Shown one piece after another: positions 1 through 12,734 of a stretch of 64,000 bases of DNA (the stretch's first letter is position 1; every line of letters starts with the position of its first letter). The stretch covers positions 1,798,001 to 1,862,000 of the forward strand of contig NC_045144.1 of assembly GCF_008831285.2 (NCBI RefSeq). The letters run 5' to 3'. The notes beneath the pieces were generated by a model. That model did not search any database. It saw only the letters and a list, made by a program, of their open reading frames with translations, and was not told the DNA's origin. Source of the DNA: Nymphaea colorata (Eukaryota > Streptophyta > Magnoliopsida > Nymphaeales > Nymphaeaceae). Made by a program: the position numbers and the translations under genes.

Positions 1-2390
1 TACTTGAATGGGAAGTAGTGACTTTGTGGATTGAGGACACGACAGGGCAGCCTACATCTCCAACATTGCATATGTAAATGGTACTGATAATATTGATATC
101 ACGACCTCATAGCACTATAGACCAGTAATAACAGGCAGTGGCTGTTACAGCTTGGAAGCATATGACAAAGGTAAGCTGTGGCTCCTCAGCTTCTACCGTT
201 TGTCCTCATTGTGATTCTGCCTGATGGATTCTACAAAAAATAAAGCAAGAGAAGAAAAGTAAAAAAGTTTGGAAAGAGCCGGGGAAAAGTAGCAATTCTA
301 CCGGCCCTTCCATGTGCCGGTCGTGGTTTTTCCAACACGAGCAAGCCCCGTGCCTGGGTAAAAGCTGGGAATTACCTAAATTTGGAGTTTTCCTTTTTCC
401 TTCTAGGAGGTTTCCACATGATATCAGGAGGTGGATGCAAACAAAGATTCGCAGCAAATGGCAGAGGAAATGCTTGAAGATTACTTTTCTTGTTGTTTGC
501 TGGCACCTGTGGTGGTAACAGAACAAGCTAATGCATGAGAAAATCTCCTTGCAAGTTGGCAAGCTGAAGGAAGACATTTGGAGGAGTTGTATAGACTCAT
601 TTGTCGGGGTTAAATGGTCGAACGAGGCTGAAGGCAAGTTGCGCTGATGGATTCAAACTGGGCTGGTTTGTGTAGACAACTGTAGAGGTTCAGCAGATAT
701 GCTGATAAATCATTCTTATAAAGGTGGCAGGCTGTAAAAGAGCTGCAGGACAATCTTATTTTGGGGATGGTTTTAAAGGTGTGAAAATTTTGCTAACTCC
801 AAGAGGAGGAGTGTTGGAGGGAGAGGTAGAGGTTCTTGAGAAAATCCTTAATTATCACAAGGATTATAGTGGTAGATAACTATCTTTTCTTCTGTAAATG
901 TCTTAATCCGGAGGCTCCGTCAGCATCTTGAAGGTAGGAAAGTGTGGGGTAATGGCAGCAGTCTGTTAGAAGGCACTGAGACCAGAGATAAGGTGACAAA
1001 AGAGGACACTAAGGTTGATTTTGGTGTGCTCATCGCTGCCCAATACAAGCAGAGTGGTGATTTCTTTTGTGCAGATTAACAGCAGTCTATAGTTTGATTT
1101 TCCATTTCTGTTTTCTTCTTCTTCTCTGGAGGGCCGAGTCAGCCCTTTGCTGTTAATGACTGTGAAGGTTGGCATTTGTATAGTGCTAACATTTTCTTAG
1201 TATAGGTAATCTTGTTTAATAAAGGTAGGGGGCCCAAACCCTGATGTAGCCTAAAACTCTCGAAGCAAGGAAAATGGAGGGCCTTTGGACCTCATCCGAG
1301 TGATGGATAACCTTTTGTTAACGTATAAAGCTTTTGGACACGAGCTAGACATGTTTTAAGGGAGGTTATGACCAGCCATCCATTGGCCAAAAATGTAGTT
1401 GGATATTGTGCTACCCTATCCAAACTTTTTGTTCATTGAATTAAAGATCTGCTGCGAAAGATAACATTTGCACTTGATTTTGACGTTGCCAAAAGCGCAG
1501 TATTAGATTTTTTTTTAATACAAGTTTTGAAAATTGTAAGTTGGGTGCTTCTAGGATGGAGCGGAAGCAGGAATGGAGAAATTCAACTTTTTATAAAAAG
1601 CTCCTTTGATTTGAAATGAGAAATTCATTCTCATTAAATTTTGCCGTCATTCAAATACTTTGTATTCGCTCCATAATCACTTATTTTCTTTTTCATCGTT
1701 TTACTATTTTTTTCTTTATTTTCTTCTTTGGAGCAACAGAGGTGTGAGTTTGTTATCGAAAAAAGAATTATAAAGGATACTTAAACTTTCAGCAAAAAAC
1801 TTTTCAAATTGTTTAAAAAGAAAGTCATCCGATCTATGATCTTGTTCTCTTGTATTCAATTTGAGGAAGTAAATAAAAAAGTTCGAAAGTATCTTTTACA
1901 ACCATTTCATCTTCTTTCTTATTGAATCAAACCAATCTTGTAATTGTAAACAAGAGCACGTTTGAGTGGGTATACAAAACATTTTAAAATGCATTCGGTC
2001 ACTCCAAGTGAAAGTCTGGGTTGGGGTGACACTTCTTCGGAGTGTGTATGCAAAATATTTCAAAATGCATTTAAAGGTTAGCCTTGAAGTAGTACTGCTC
2101 AACTTAGTACCCTACTATGATTAAGTAAATCATATAGATTGGGTAAACTTTGTCATATAATCCACACATTTATCAAATGTGTGAATCAAGTAAATCTTTA
2201 TTTCCTTATTCATATTCCTTGTTCATTTGGGTATCATACCCAAATTACATTTCCACACATTAATGTCTATCCATCTTAAAGATATCTGAAAAAATTTTCC
2301 CAACCCTAACTTAATTTCATATTTGCTTTTTTACTATGTTTAGAAATAGGAGTTCAAGAATATCATTTGGGTGTAACAATCAAAGGCAAG
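1..2390. other. unassigned sequence, no gene recognised
   Basis: About 2.4 kb with only short ORFs on either strand. The first 1.2 kb is less AT-rich than the rest and has short plus-strand open stretches (for example around 460-530 and 890-1080) that could be decayed exons or the 3' part of a gene starting left of the window, but I recognise no domain. From about 1500 on, the sequence is AT-rich and has no coding character. Confidence 0.4.
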
Positions 2391-2393
2391 TAA

Positions 2394-3022
2394 GGGGCTG
2401 TTTGGATGCACGCTGAAAACAACATTTTAGAGGTAAAATATTTTGCCTCCAAAATTTTGTTTTCAGCATTTTTTTTTAAATGTCATTTTGCCATGAACCA
2501 CCCCGCCACACCCCACCCCTAAAAAATAACGTTTTGTTGTAGTAGTAATTAAATTGCCAGGTCTTGTACATGTACTTCACAAAAGAAAGTGAGTTGTGTA
2601 GAAAGTCTAGGATATCAGTATTGGTGTTTTCTTCAATTTGCATTAATGCATGAAAATTTTACCCTTTCTTCTCAGTCTTGACGAGCCTTTCTATAACTGT
2701 AAGTATTATTGACATGTTAATTAGTACTTCAGTCCTCATAAAAATGTAACACAAATACGCATAGCATATCATGAAATTATTTTCTTATTTAATAATTGTA
2801 AATTAACTACTATTCAACTGAAATCAGTTTTCACAAGCATATTCCAAAACTGATCTTTTTTGTCATCCAAACAAAAACCAGGTTTTAGAAAGCTAAAACC
2901 TAGTTTTTTCTAGTAGTATCTAAACACACAAACCAAGTTTTCAAAAATCATTAAAAATTTGATTTTCACAAAGCCAAGTTTCCATAAAAATCATTTTTGC
3001 AAGATGTCATCCAAATGCAACC
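2394..3022. mobile_element. Tourist-like MITE (non-autonomous)
   Basis: The left end reads GGGGCTGTTTGGATG and the right end, reverse-complemented, reads GGTTGCATTTGGATG, giving imperfect terminal inverted repeats. Both ends are flanked by TAA (2391-2393 and 3023-3025), the 3-bp target duplication typical of PIF/Harbinger Tourist-type elements. The interior is AT-rich and non-coding. Family placement is inferred from TIR and TSD form only. Confidence 0.5.
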
Positions 3023-3238
3023 TAAAATTTTCACCCCAAACCTGGCGAATTTAGGTGGAAGTTAAATAGGTTAAGAGTTTTTTTTTTCTTTCAAAAAACA
3101 TGTTTTTCTATTAAAAACAGTATCCGTAATGGTGAGAAAAGAAGGTCCAGCTCCGGGTTGTTCAGGAATAGTGGCATTGAGTTTCTCGACCCTTTGACTT
3201 AGGATTAGTCAGTTCTATTTCTCTATGGGGGCAAGGAA

Positions 3239-3292
3239 GGGATGTAACTCAGTGGTAAGAGTGTCGGCTTGATGTGGTGGAAGTCATCAGTT
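3239..3292 (+). pseudogene. plastid-type tRNA-Val(GAC) remnant
   Basis: The stretch closely follows the 5' two-thirds of the chloroplast trnV-GAC gene as I know it: acceptor strand, D arm (TAACTCAGTGGTA), anticodon arm, and the variable/T-stem region GTGGTGGAAGTCATCAG. It breaks off at the T loop, where a run of T replaces the GTTCGA box and the 3' acceptor strand. Most differences are C/T or A/G transitions plus one inserted A, as expected of an old plastid insertion in nuclear DNA. It cannot fold into a complete tRNA. A tRNA-headed SINE is the main alternative, because the next 120 bases do not look plastid. Confidence 0.5.
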
Positions 3293-6200
3293 TTTTTTTT
3301 TTTCTGACGAACTAATCTGTGTCTTCCATGGTGGAACGTGGACTGGGCCGACCTGTTAGGCGACGTGCTCCTATACACTGATTTTAGTTTTTGTTCCATA
3401 TCTATTGGCCGCTTGAAAAGGCCAGAATCAGCCTCCAAAATCGGATGCTTTGCATGCCTACTGAAGAAGAAATTAATTTAGGCTTTTATATCAATCATGA
3501 ATTTGTCAATTGATTAAGGGGAAAAGTAATTGACATAGCAGTTGTAGGTAGGTAAATTCAGAAAAAAGAAGACTCATCATCATGGGCAGCCTGGACCAAG
3601 ACCTGGGCCTCCATAAGCGAATGCTAGGTTCAGGTTTCCACGGGCATCACCAAGTTTTTGGATGCCATAGCAGTGTGGTTCGCTGGCGCTGGTGCCGAGA
3701 ACTTGAGGAGTTCGAAGAAGTTGGTTGTGGTCTACAATTTTGATGTTGGAAAAATAACTTGACCTGCTGAGCCCTTCTCCAGGAAAATGGCCACTACCCA
3801 TCTGGGTCTTAGTATGAGGCCTTCTCCATCTTCTGCCATCGAAGATTTCTCCTCCCCATGTAACCCGGGATGCACCTTGTGAGAGCCTAGGGACAAGGGT
3901 GCTTAGCCAATAACCTACTAGTTCATCATCTAACTGCAGCCACCAATGTCCACCTTCCACATCCTGCTAGTATTTTGAAGGGCAAATGGAGAAGTTAAAG
4001 ATAAGGTCATTTTGTTTCAAAGGAAATATTTATATTTTGGTGACAATAGAACAAATAATTATATGATAATCTTGCAGCCTCCCAACTAGCTTTCTTCCAA
4101 TTGTTAATGATAAGAAGATGACATTCCTTTTACTCAAACATTTAAAATTAGCAGGAAAAAAAACCACCAAAACAAAAGCACAAATGATTTCGCTTTCACA
4201 CAAACAATTGCGTTTAAATTGCAAGAAACATGAAATTTGTGGTATCAACTTCCAATATAAATCCTTCTAAGATTGTGCTCCTTTATTTATTTGGAAAACA
4301 ACTTCCAGTCACATGGATTTGAAAGGACAGATGTAGAAGTTGAATGAGTGTGTGGACCAACATGAGTCATTCGAACCCAATAAGGTTTTCGGTCAAACCG
4401 GAGGAATACTCAAACTAAGTGGACCCAATATTTCTCCTGTAGAAACAAAGTGCAGCCGACAGGCCCCACAGTACTTGGTGATATCCACCCGTTGATTACT
4501 TATGCTTCTCTTGAAAGAGAATAAACACTACAAACTACTGGGATTAATAATATAAGATCTTGGTTTAAAAAAAAAATGAAGAAACATTTGTATTGAATTG
4601 CTGTATAAGTTTATGCATACTTGACAGAAATAATTAACATGACATTTAGAAGCATGATTACTTATAAAATAAACAAAAAAGGAAAACACTATGTCATGCA
4701 GATGAGGGACAACAAAAGCGGGAGATAAGTCATCCTCTTCTGACTGCAGCCTATGTTCCACATTGCATTAAATAAAAAATAATTAGTTAATTATTTGAAG
4801 TTGTCTACACTGGCTTGGTTGTTAGATTTATAATAAATCCTCGAGCTGCTCTAAGTTACAAAGTCAAACTGAAGTATTGAAGTGGATTTATGTTCATATT
4901 TAAACTAGCGAACCATACCATCCAAAACTTTGAACTGAAAAACAGCATTAAAAGAAAAAGGGAAAGATCAATTGAAACCTTGAATATGTAAAATGATGCA
5001 TTGTAAACTGGACCGCCATAAATTGAAGAAGGGAGAGCTTGCCCAATTTGTACTCTTTGGCTCATTTGCAGAAATCCTGGACATCGGAGATTAATGCCAA
5101 CCGGTCTTATTATAGCCATCCGCCTAAGATTAGTTGGACAAAAAAAATAAGAGAGTTAGAAGCTGCAATAGACATTTTTGTGGAAGAACAATAAAGAAAT
5201 GGGCATTTTTCAAGGAAAAAAAATAAGGTGGTGAGGAGCTAACTGTCCAATAAACAACTAGATGAGGTGCAGTGTCGTTGAACAAGCGTGAGGACACCTG
5301 CGATGCATAGAAAAGCATATATACATAAGTAGATGAGAAGGGGAGATATCTTCACTGGTTCACAGCTTATAACACAAGATTGAGAGAGCCTTCAAGATAT
5401 TAGAAAATGTATTTGTCCTAGAAAGCTACTACTTGCAGTTAATTGGTGAATGATTGGTAAAGGTAAGAGAACTTAGTCCCCAACTAATCCAGAGCAAGGG
5501 GGGAACGGGTTAGGTGGTATGAAAAAGCCTTGAAGTTGGACTTTGGTAATATATTTTTGTGAATGCTATGGAGGAGGAGGAGGATTTTTTTTTTCGAAGC
5601 AAGAATGGGGGAATAAATGGCTCAATGGACATCATCAGAACTCTAGTTTCTAAAAGGCTAATATGCATGGCGCAGGAGTCGAAACTCTGTGCATTCCCTT
5701 AGTATGATGTTTGGATAATAGAACAAATTGTGAGTGTCCAATAAATTTGCCTTAATGATGCATTAAAATCCTGTATTTGATAAATCTGCTCTAATTTTTG
5801 GGGCGCATTTATTGGACACTCATAAATTGTTCCTTTGTTTAAACAGCCCATAAAAGCTGCTTTCCCTCCTGGCCTTGGTCCATCATTGGTAGAAAGGATT
5901 AGTATGTGTGATATTGTCTTGCCTAGTACGATCGTCTGCCACAAAAGTTGGTGTTAATTTTCATTGTTCTACAAATCAATGTCCCTTATGATTCTACGAA
6001 GTACATGGGTCATTAGAAATTGTGTTGAAAGTTGGTTGACTTAAAGAGAATATTTGTAAGAAGATGATATTTCGGCTGAAAAATTGTTAAAGCTGGTATA
6101 TAACTTTTGGCTAGTTTTTAATATAGATGGATGTGAAATGATTCAGTTTGTCATAAAAAGGAAGTTGTTCAAAACATATGACCCAAAGAAAGCAATGAAG

Positions 6201-7310
6201 GAGCCAAGTTTTCTTTCTTGGGGTGGCCAAAATTTTTTTTCAACAATACTCTAGTTTGTTTTTGAATTTCTACGTGCAGAGGCTAAATGAAAATTTGGCA
6301 ATTAGTTGTGCCCACACATGAAATGTTGTTGATATTTTTTTCACATTTACAGGAAAATAAACTAAACTTGTGGACTTAAAAATATACCCACAAGAAGAAG
6401 TTAAAGGGCCCATTATATATATATATAAAGAGAAAGAAAGAGAGAGAGATGTAATACCGCTCACTAAAACTCCATTCTAGAGCAAAACCGTCTTAACATA
6501 TGCATGTACCGCTCACGGAGGCTCCAATGAAAAGCAATGATTTCTTAACATCTTAAAATAAAATGTCATACAAATACTTTTTTGTATAATATAATCTTAT
6601 AAATATGAAATCTTGAAAATGATTTCATAGAAGAGGCGTATATTATTTTAGTCACTTTTCACAACTGTCCTCTTGATTTTATGCTTAGTACAACTTATGG
6701 GGGTAAAAGAGACTTGAAAAATGGATCTTAGTTTTGAACTGATTTTAAACGTGTATTGGGGTGGAGGGTGGGGTGTTGTTGAATGGTATCAGCCATTGGA
6801 AGTATGCACATTGATGTTTAGAAATAAATCAGAAAAATACTAACTTGCCAAATTCTCCTACCCTTTTTTTTGTCAAGTACTTGTTAATGTGAATACTTTT
6901 ATTGCTGAGAGGGAGAGACTTGCCCTCAAAAGCAAACCTCCAAGGGGTTTGGTCTTTGGAAAGTAAAACTTGGCATTTGATTTGTTTCAATTAATTTTAT
7001 ACACATGTACACATGAAGTGAGAGAGAGAGAGAGAAAACTGGTAGCTACAAACCCTCATATGCGATCATTTGAACTGCTTATTTAATTGAAATCAAATGA
7101 TGTAGATTAAGTCAAAAAAAAAAAAACCAAACTGTTTTTACAAAAGACCAAAATACCCCTCAAAGAAGGAAATAAATCAGCTTTCTTATTAGAAACAGTT
7201 TGCCAACTTTTCTTAAAAATGCAACTTGATTTTCTTCCATTTATATAGATAATGTGGATTCCTCTGCCACTTTGGGGGAATCTTGCTTCTTACACTTGCA
7301 TCACACACGT

Positions 7311-7337
7311 ATGCATATGTGTGTGTGTGTGTGTGTG
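7311..7337. repeat. GT microsatellite in neprosin intron 4
   Basis: A near-perfect GT run lies about 25 bases inside intron 4, just past the exon 4 donor site at 7364. Confidence 0.8.
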
Positions 7338-10300
7338 GGGTGCGTGTGAAGGCTAGAAGATACCATCCATCCGGCTTCGACTGTGTTGAAATCTTCTAGA
7401 GCTCCATTTGCCACCCAAATTTGTGCAACGCTGAACTCAGTCAATGTTCCAACATAAGGTTGCCAAATCTCTACGGTTACTTTGGTTCCATAGAGTAACA
7501 TGTCTGAACTCACGCCCGCAATAGCATACTGACCGAAGCAGTACTGTTAGTATCAGAAGTACAACAAAATGGTGCCTATATAGAAACAAATAGACTTTCA
7601 AGAAATTTGTGCAAAAGTTTTTTCACAGAAAAAAAAAAAAGGTTGATCACATTCTCATTTCAAGATGTGGCAAGGGTTAGTTGTAAATATGCTGTGCGAA
7701 AGCTTTAAAGAAAAATTTGTTTATTTGCATCAAGCTTGTGAAATGCTCTTTCAGAAGTTACTCCAACTGCTACTGATCAACATAATAAAGGCTTTGATTT
7801 GCATTCGTAAAAGTAAAAGAAGTAAATAAGAGAAGAACAGTTTGATCAATGGGGCTTCCTGCCTTTTTAACACACACACACACATAAATATACATTAAAG
7901 ATAAATGTACAAAATAAAATAGTACTAGATATGTCCCGTGGATATCCAAGAATTAAAATAAATGCCTTAATTCAAATGTGACTCAAGTTTTTTAATCAGG
8001 CATGATTCAGTTGAGGGTTGTCCTAATTATGTCTTCATCATCCAAGTTCAGGAATAGTTTGACTTTCCAACACAAGCTTACAACATCTAGCCACTTTACC
8101 CATTGACAGAATTGACTTGAGGCCATTACTCTCTGGTTTGCTCGACCATTTTTCTGTATATTAATTGGACTACAGAAACTATAGGGCTACGTTTGACAAA
8201 GTGCTCTAAATGAATGGCTTACGTCAAGTCATGCTGGTGGCATGGAAGTGATGCATCCCCAGTTTGATGTCCAATTTAGGGTAGAAAGGGGTTGTCAAAA
8301 AGTTAAAAAGTCCAAAATCGACATTTTTGAAAATACCCCAACCCCCATTCATTATTTCTTTGGTGTATAGTTTTATATATACTTGTGTGTGCACACCCTA
8401 TGCGCACAACTCGAACTCAAGAGGATACATAACATTCCATATATCAAAGCGTTGCATACATTACCTGGTGGCCAAAGCTTTTAGATGCCTGGCAGGTATC
8501 ATGGTGGGAGGAGGGACCTTTCGGACGTTGCTGTGTCCCGTGTCTCTCAAGATGGGTATAGTCCCATCTGGGCAGTTTACGCTACTTTGCCGAAGCGGAC
8601 TGTGTTCATCCACATTAACTGAACTAGCTCTCTTCTTCTCTTTCATGGCAGTGGGAAAGGATCTCGGTTTCATCTGCAGTTAGCAAAATAACTTGTTACT
8701 TCTCTTTACGCATACTAGTAACCTCCTGCTGTCTCTCCACCAACCACACACACTTACAGCTTTTATAAGACATTAAAAGAAAATGTAAAGCAGAATAGTT
8801 AGACTTCCCCCATTCAAAGTCACCCCATGATAATGGTCCAAATTAAGGTAACTCTATAGAGAATAGTCCACATTTGTTGGCAAGCTGCTAGGTGGAAAGA
8901 AATAATTCATAACAGTGACATTCTAGCTAGAATTCAAGGCATTAAGCAGAGGATCAATAGAGTCCAATATATATGTGTTGGACATTTTCAGTAGAAGTGC
9001 AACCTTAGAACCGAGTTGGAGAAAATGTTGAACGAAAACAGAAAACTTTTGGAAAACGAACACAAGTGCAAAATGGTTTGCTTATATTAAGATACTACTC
9101 CGAGCTATCTTTAAGATTTGCTGGCCGAAAATGGGCCAACATGCCAATTATTAGACATCTAATTCATGTATGTTGAACTTTTGCCTAATTGAATTACACT
9201 GTGTTCATTCTTGTCTAACATACTATGTTAAACATGACATTTTAGTATTATATAGCTAGTTACTGCACGTAAGCTGATGTGGTTGAATATTAGTTCTTTT
9301 ATATTATTGTTTACTTGTATACTTATTTATTTTCTCATATTTCTTATTATTTTAATTACTTGTACTGCATTTGGTACTAATATGATTCTGAAGCTTAAAT
9401 AGGATTCAAAGCTTTTACTTTCTGATGGGTTAGACATCTCACTTTTCCTTAATACCTTTAACAATTATTTAGAATCACAATCAATTAAATTTTTGCCCGT
9501 CAGCACCTAAGGTGGGTTATCTAACCGAAAGGTGATCAGCTATAGAAAGTTAAAAATGCCTGAAGATTGCTGCAGTCAAAATTAATGCCTAGAAATTGAA
9601 GTGAATCATGTAGTACATGCAGCTCGGGCTAGCCCACGAAATTATTTTGATGTGGTACCTAGCGCTGTTCAACGAATCTTGTAGGTCGAGAATGGCTCAT
9701 TTACTGAACAAGTCGAGTTCAAATTATCTCGAGCAAGGTAATTAGGGCAACTCAGTTTGGCCCAATTTGGCTCATCAAAAGGGCACGTGCAGCAAATTTG
9801 ACGCACTGATCACCTTTTATAATTGTACCACGATTCCGCTCAAGAAATTTCAGTACAGAACTAATTAAACGGCTTCTACTCATTTTATATATTTTTTTGA
9901 AGCTCTTTTTTCAAAACTTTTCAGTATATATGGGACTACCATACTATGAGTACCTGCCACTTTGTGCCATGCAACAAAGGATATCTATATATAAAAAGTT
10001 GCACTAGACTAGTACCCATGCACTTGCCCTTCAAAAGATAGCCGATATTTGTTCATATCTATATGGGCCTGAGACCCTATTCATAGGCTTTGATATTAAG
10101 TCCCTTGCATGAAGGGTAACCAGCAAGACGAAAAAGTGCTTGTAAAACGTCCACACTGACAGATTAATATTGCATTCTCTAATTAACTTATATACGCGCT
10201 TCTCTGTTAGTGTTACGTACCTGAATGGTGTGGTTTATGAGCGAAGGGTGACCAAAGGCGGGGCTGGCTGTAGATATCTACACAATCTATCATTGCTCCA

Positions 10301-12059
10301 TCTTCGCTCTGAAAGGAAATTAAATATGCTCAGAGATTAATTACATGCAACCAAGGAAAGAAATATGTCGATTAAAAGTTTCCCTAGACTTACTACCCAT
10401 GCATTTTACTAAAAACACGCCCGGCTGATTTTTGACGGGCCAGAAAAACACAGGAAAAGTTCACTTCTTTAACAAACTTAAGCACGTTTTTTATCATACC
10501 AACAAAACATGAGCTCTTTTCCTTTTTTCCAGTTTCCAAGAACTTAAATTTCTTTCTTCTTTTCAAAAGATATATATCCTTTTTTTGCTTCATGGGCCTA
10601 ACCAATCTTTGACATAGCAAGTAGAAATGTATTTTCAAATTAAGTATTAAATCAAGATGGAATCTTACCTTCCATATTATTATAATTAGTATTACCTAGT
10701 GTTATTCATTAATATTGGTTTGCATCGGCTAATTCATCGGATATGTTGAAAAGGGAAATTATAAGGGGAAAATTTTTCCCAAATAAAAATATTATTTTCA
10801 CTCAAATGATTTTGGCCGACACCGCCCGATACAGGTCAACTGTAGTTCGACGCACCACATTGTCACATGTTTTTGGTACAAGATGGAAACCAATTTTCAT
10901 GACATGGATTTGAACTTGTTTTGGCCGAAATTACATTGGTTTTTGGCACAAGATGGAAATCAATTTTGTCTTGATTTTTTTTTTTTAGTGTGAACCAAAG
11001 GTAATTTAGTCATTAACATACTGATGCACGAAAATTTGTGCATCAATATGATGCATATAACCAGGTTGCTATACTCCTCTCTAGAGCTAAGACTTCGATG
11101 AGTGTTAGATTATGACAAAATTAAATTCATCTTAATTTTGTTAATGAAGAAACAAGTAAGCAACTAAGTCACAAAATTCTGCATAAAGGGCCATAATTGC
11201 TTAAAGAGCTTGATCAGTATGTCCATATTATATCCCAACACCTGTTTTCCCTGACTGCTTAGGCCATTTTTCGTAAATTAAAATGTGCATGTGATGGAAT
11301 TCTCGGCCAAGCTAGCCGACATTCAGCTGATCAGAATATTGCCCAAAAAGAATATTTTTAAATAAATACAAATAATATAAGTTAATTAAAAAAGAAAGAT
11401 CTTAAAGACATTTCTAAAAATAGTTAAATAATTGACACATGGTGCTCTCAAATAGGCCAACAAATTGATTCGGCTGCCTCCAATTTGATCCCAATTGGCT
11501 GAACGAGACCACCAAAAAACGACACCCAAATAAGCCACCAAAATATGCATCATCACCATCACCATCACCGCCAGTGCAAACCATGCATGCTTTTTTTCAC
11601 CATTCAGATTCTCATTATTATTGACATAAATTAGGTTATATATATATATATATATATGTGTGTGTTTGCATTCGGCCCTTTACTTTCGTTTAATTAATTA
11701 TACCAATTCGGCCCTTTTCTCCATTTGTTTACTAATGAAACGACTGAAATGGTCAACTGAACTGTCACCATCTTCGTTATTACCATCATTAAAGAGTAAA
11801 AACAAGAGAAGGGAGGATGAAGAAAAGAAAAACGAGTTGTACATATATAAATTAAGTAAGGCCTTCTCCTAGTTGACGAAGGCACTGTAATGTGATATCG
11901 TAAATTAAAATGCGCAGGTAATAAGTTAATTAACCATATGGATATAAATAATTATTTAACAATGAAGTTCTGTAGATTATTTATTTTGGTCGGCATGATG
12001 GGTAAAAGATATGCAGAAAAATAGAACGGATACTCCCATTGCCCTTAAAATTGAGAAAA

Positions 12060-12061
<2 letters not shown>

Positions 12062-12100
<39 letters not shown>
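12062..12100. repeat. GA microsatellite at the exon 1 splice donor
   Basis: About 18 GA units. On the minus strand this is a CT run starting a few bases after the exon 1 donor (AAA|GTAAAA), so intron 1 begins with a pyrimidine repeat. Confidence 0.9.
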
Positions 12101-12103
<3 letters not shown>

Positions 12104-12388
12104 ACTTTGATGGATGTAAGTGGAGGCTTGCTGGGGTATGTCCTCTGCCTCGTCTCTAGTGCATAAGCTCCTTGATTGCCAACATCACTATGGTTTATCC
12201 TTCCTTCACATCTTGAGTGCTCGTGGCTTTCCGATACCAGAATAGTTAGCAGGAGGAAGGAACTCAAACTTCTTCTGCTATAGCTCACCATTCTCTTGAA
12301 CGTCTATCGTAAGCCTGTTACGCCTGAGACGAGATTAATTTGATATATACGAACGACGATCAATTCTTGCGCCCTTGATGCATTTGGC

Positions 12389-12389
<1 letters not shown>

Positions 12390-12422
<33 letters not shown>
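12390..12422. repeat. TA microsatellite
   Basis: About 16 TA units upstream (minus-strand sense) of the neprosin start codon. Confidence 0.9.
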
Positions 12423-12427
<5 letters not shown>

Positions 12428-12559
12428 TTAACTGCATGAGAAAGGAAGACGATAATCTAATAGACGGAAACAAAATCTTAAGGATCTAATTAATAAATTG
12501 AGAAAAGGTCCACGTCCCAATATAAACATGGAAATCCATACTTCCGGATATGTCGCATT

Positions 12560-12571
12560 CTTATATAAATA
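12560..12571 (-). promoter_or_regulatory. possible TATA box of the neprosin gene
   Basis: On the minus strand this reads CTATTTATATAA, a good plant TATA form, about 270 bases upstream of the exon 1 ATG. No transcription start can be seen, and the region is AT-rich, so chance occurrence is possible. Confidence 0.25.
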
Positions 12572-12734
12572 GATGGAACAGAAATCTTATTAAATAAGGA
12601 ATAAAGGCGAGGCAGACGTGGCGCCTCTTATATAATATTGAACTTTCCTTAGTGTATAACCTATCTCTTTATATTATATGTAAACCTTGAGACTTCTCTC
12701 TCTTCTGTGAGGCGAGGGTAAGGACGTTAATTAA

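Larger units (their letters stand above)
3580..12291 (-). pseudogene. neprosin-domain (DUF239) protein gene, seven exons, frameshifted
   Basis: Exons on the minus strand, each with GT/AG borders: 12106-12291, 10221-10308, 8465-8673, 7364-7528, 5244-5297, 4979-5123 and 3580-3963. Exon 1 starts at ATG 12291 and encodes a signal-peptide-like N-terminus (hydrophobic SSFLLLTILVS). Exons 2-3 carry the activation (neprosin_AP) region: EDGAMIDCVDIY, then CPDGTIPI. Exons 4-7 form the neprosin domain: YAIAG, EFSVAQIWV, NTVEAGWM, VVYWT-ADGYNKTG, INLRCPGF, HWWLQLDDELVGYW, VTWGGE, QMGSGHFPGEG and YGGPG near the end, closed by three TGA codons. The spliced length (1231 nt, about 410 codons) matches the family. 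Members are secreted glutamic endopeptidases; the Glu residues in EAGW and WGGE are my catalytic candidates, not certain. Exons 2, 3 and 6 have lengths off by 1 or 2 nt and change frame inside conserved motifs, so the gene is broken as given, or the assembly has indel errors. A different exon 3/4 join is possible. Confidence 0.85.

Noticed and set aside
206-637. 143-codon minus-strand ORF as a gene
   Set aside because: Cysteine/leucine/serine-rich with no motif; probably the complement of other non-coding sequence.
3239-3292. Functional tRNA gene
   Set aside because: The T loop and 3' acceptor strand are missing.
5699-5944. Minus-strand ORF as an extra neprosin exon
   Set aside because: Exon 4 (7364) joins exon 5 (5297) in phase with conserved sequence on both sides, so no exon is needed here, and the ORF shows no family motif.
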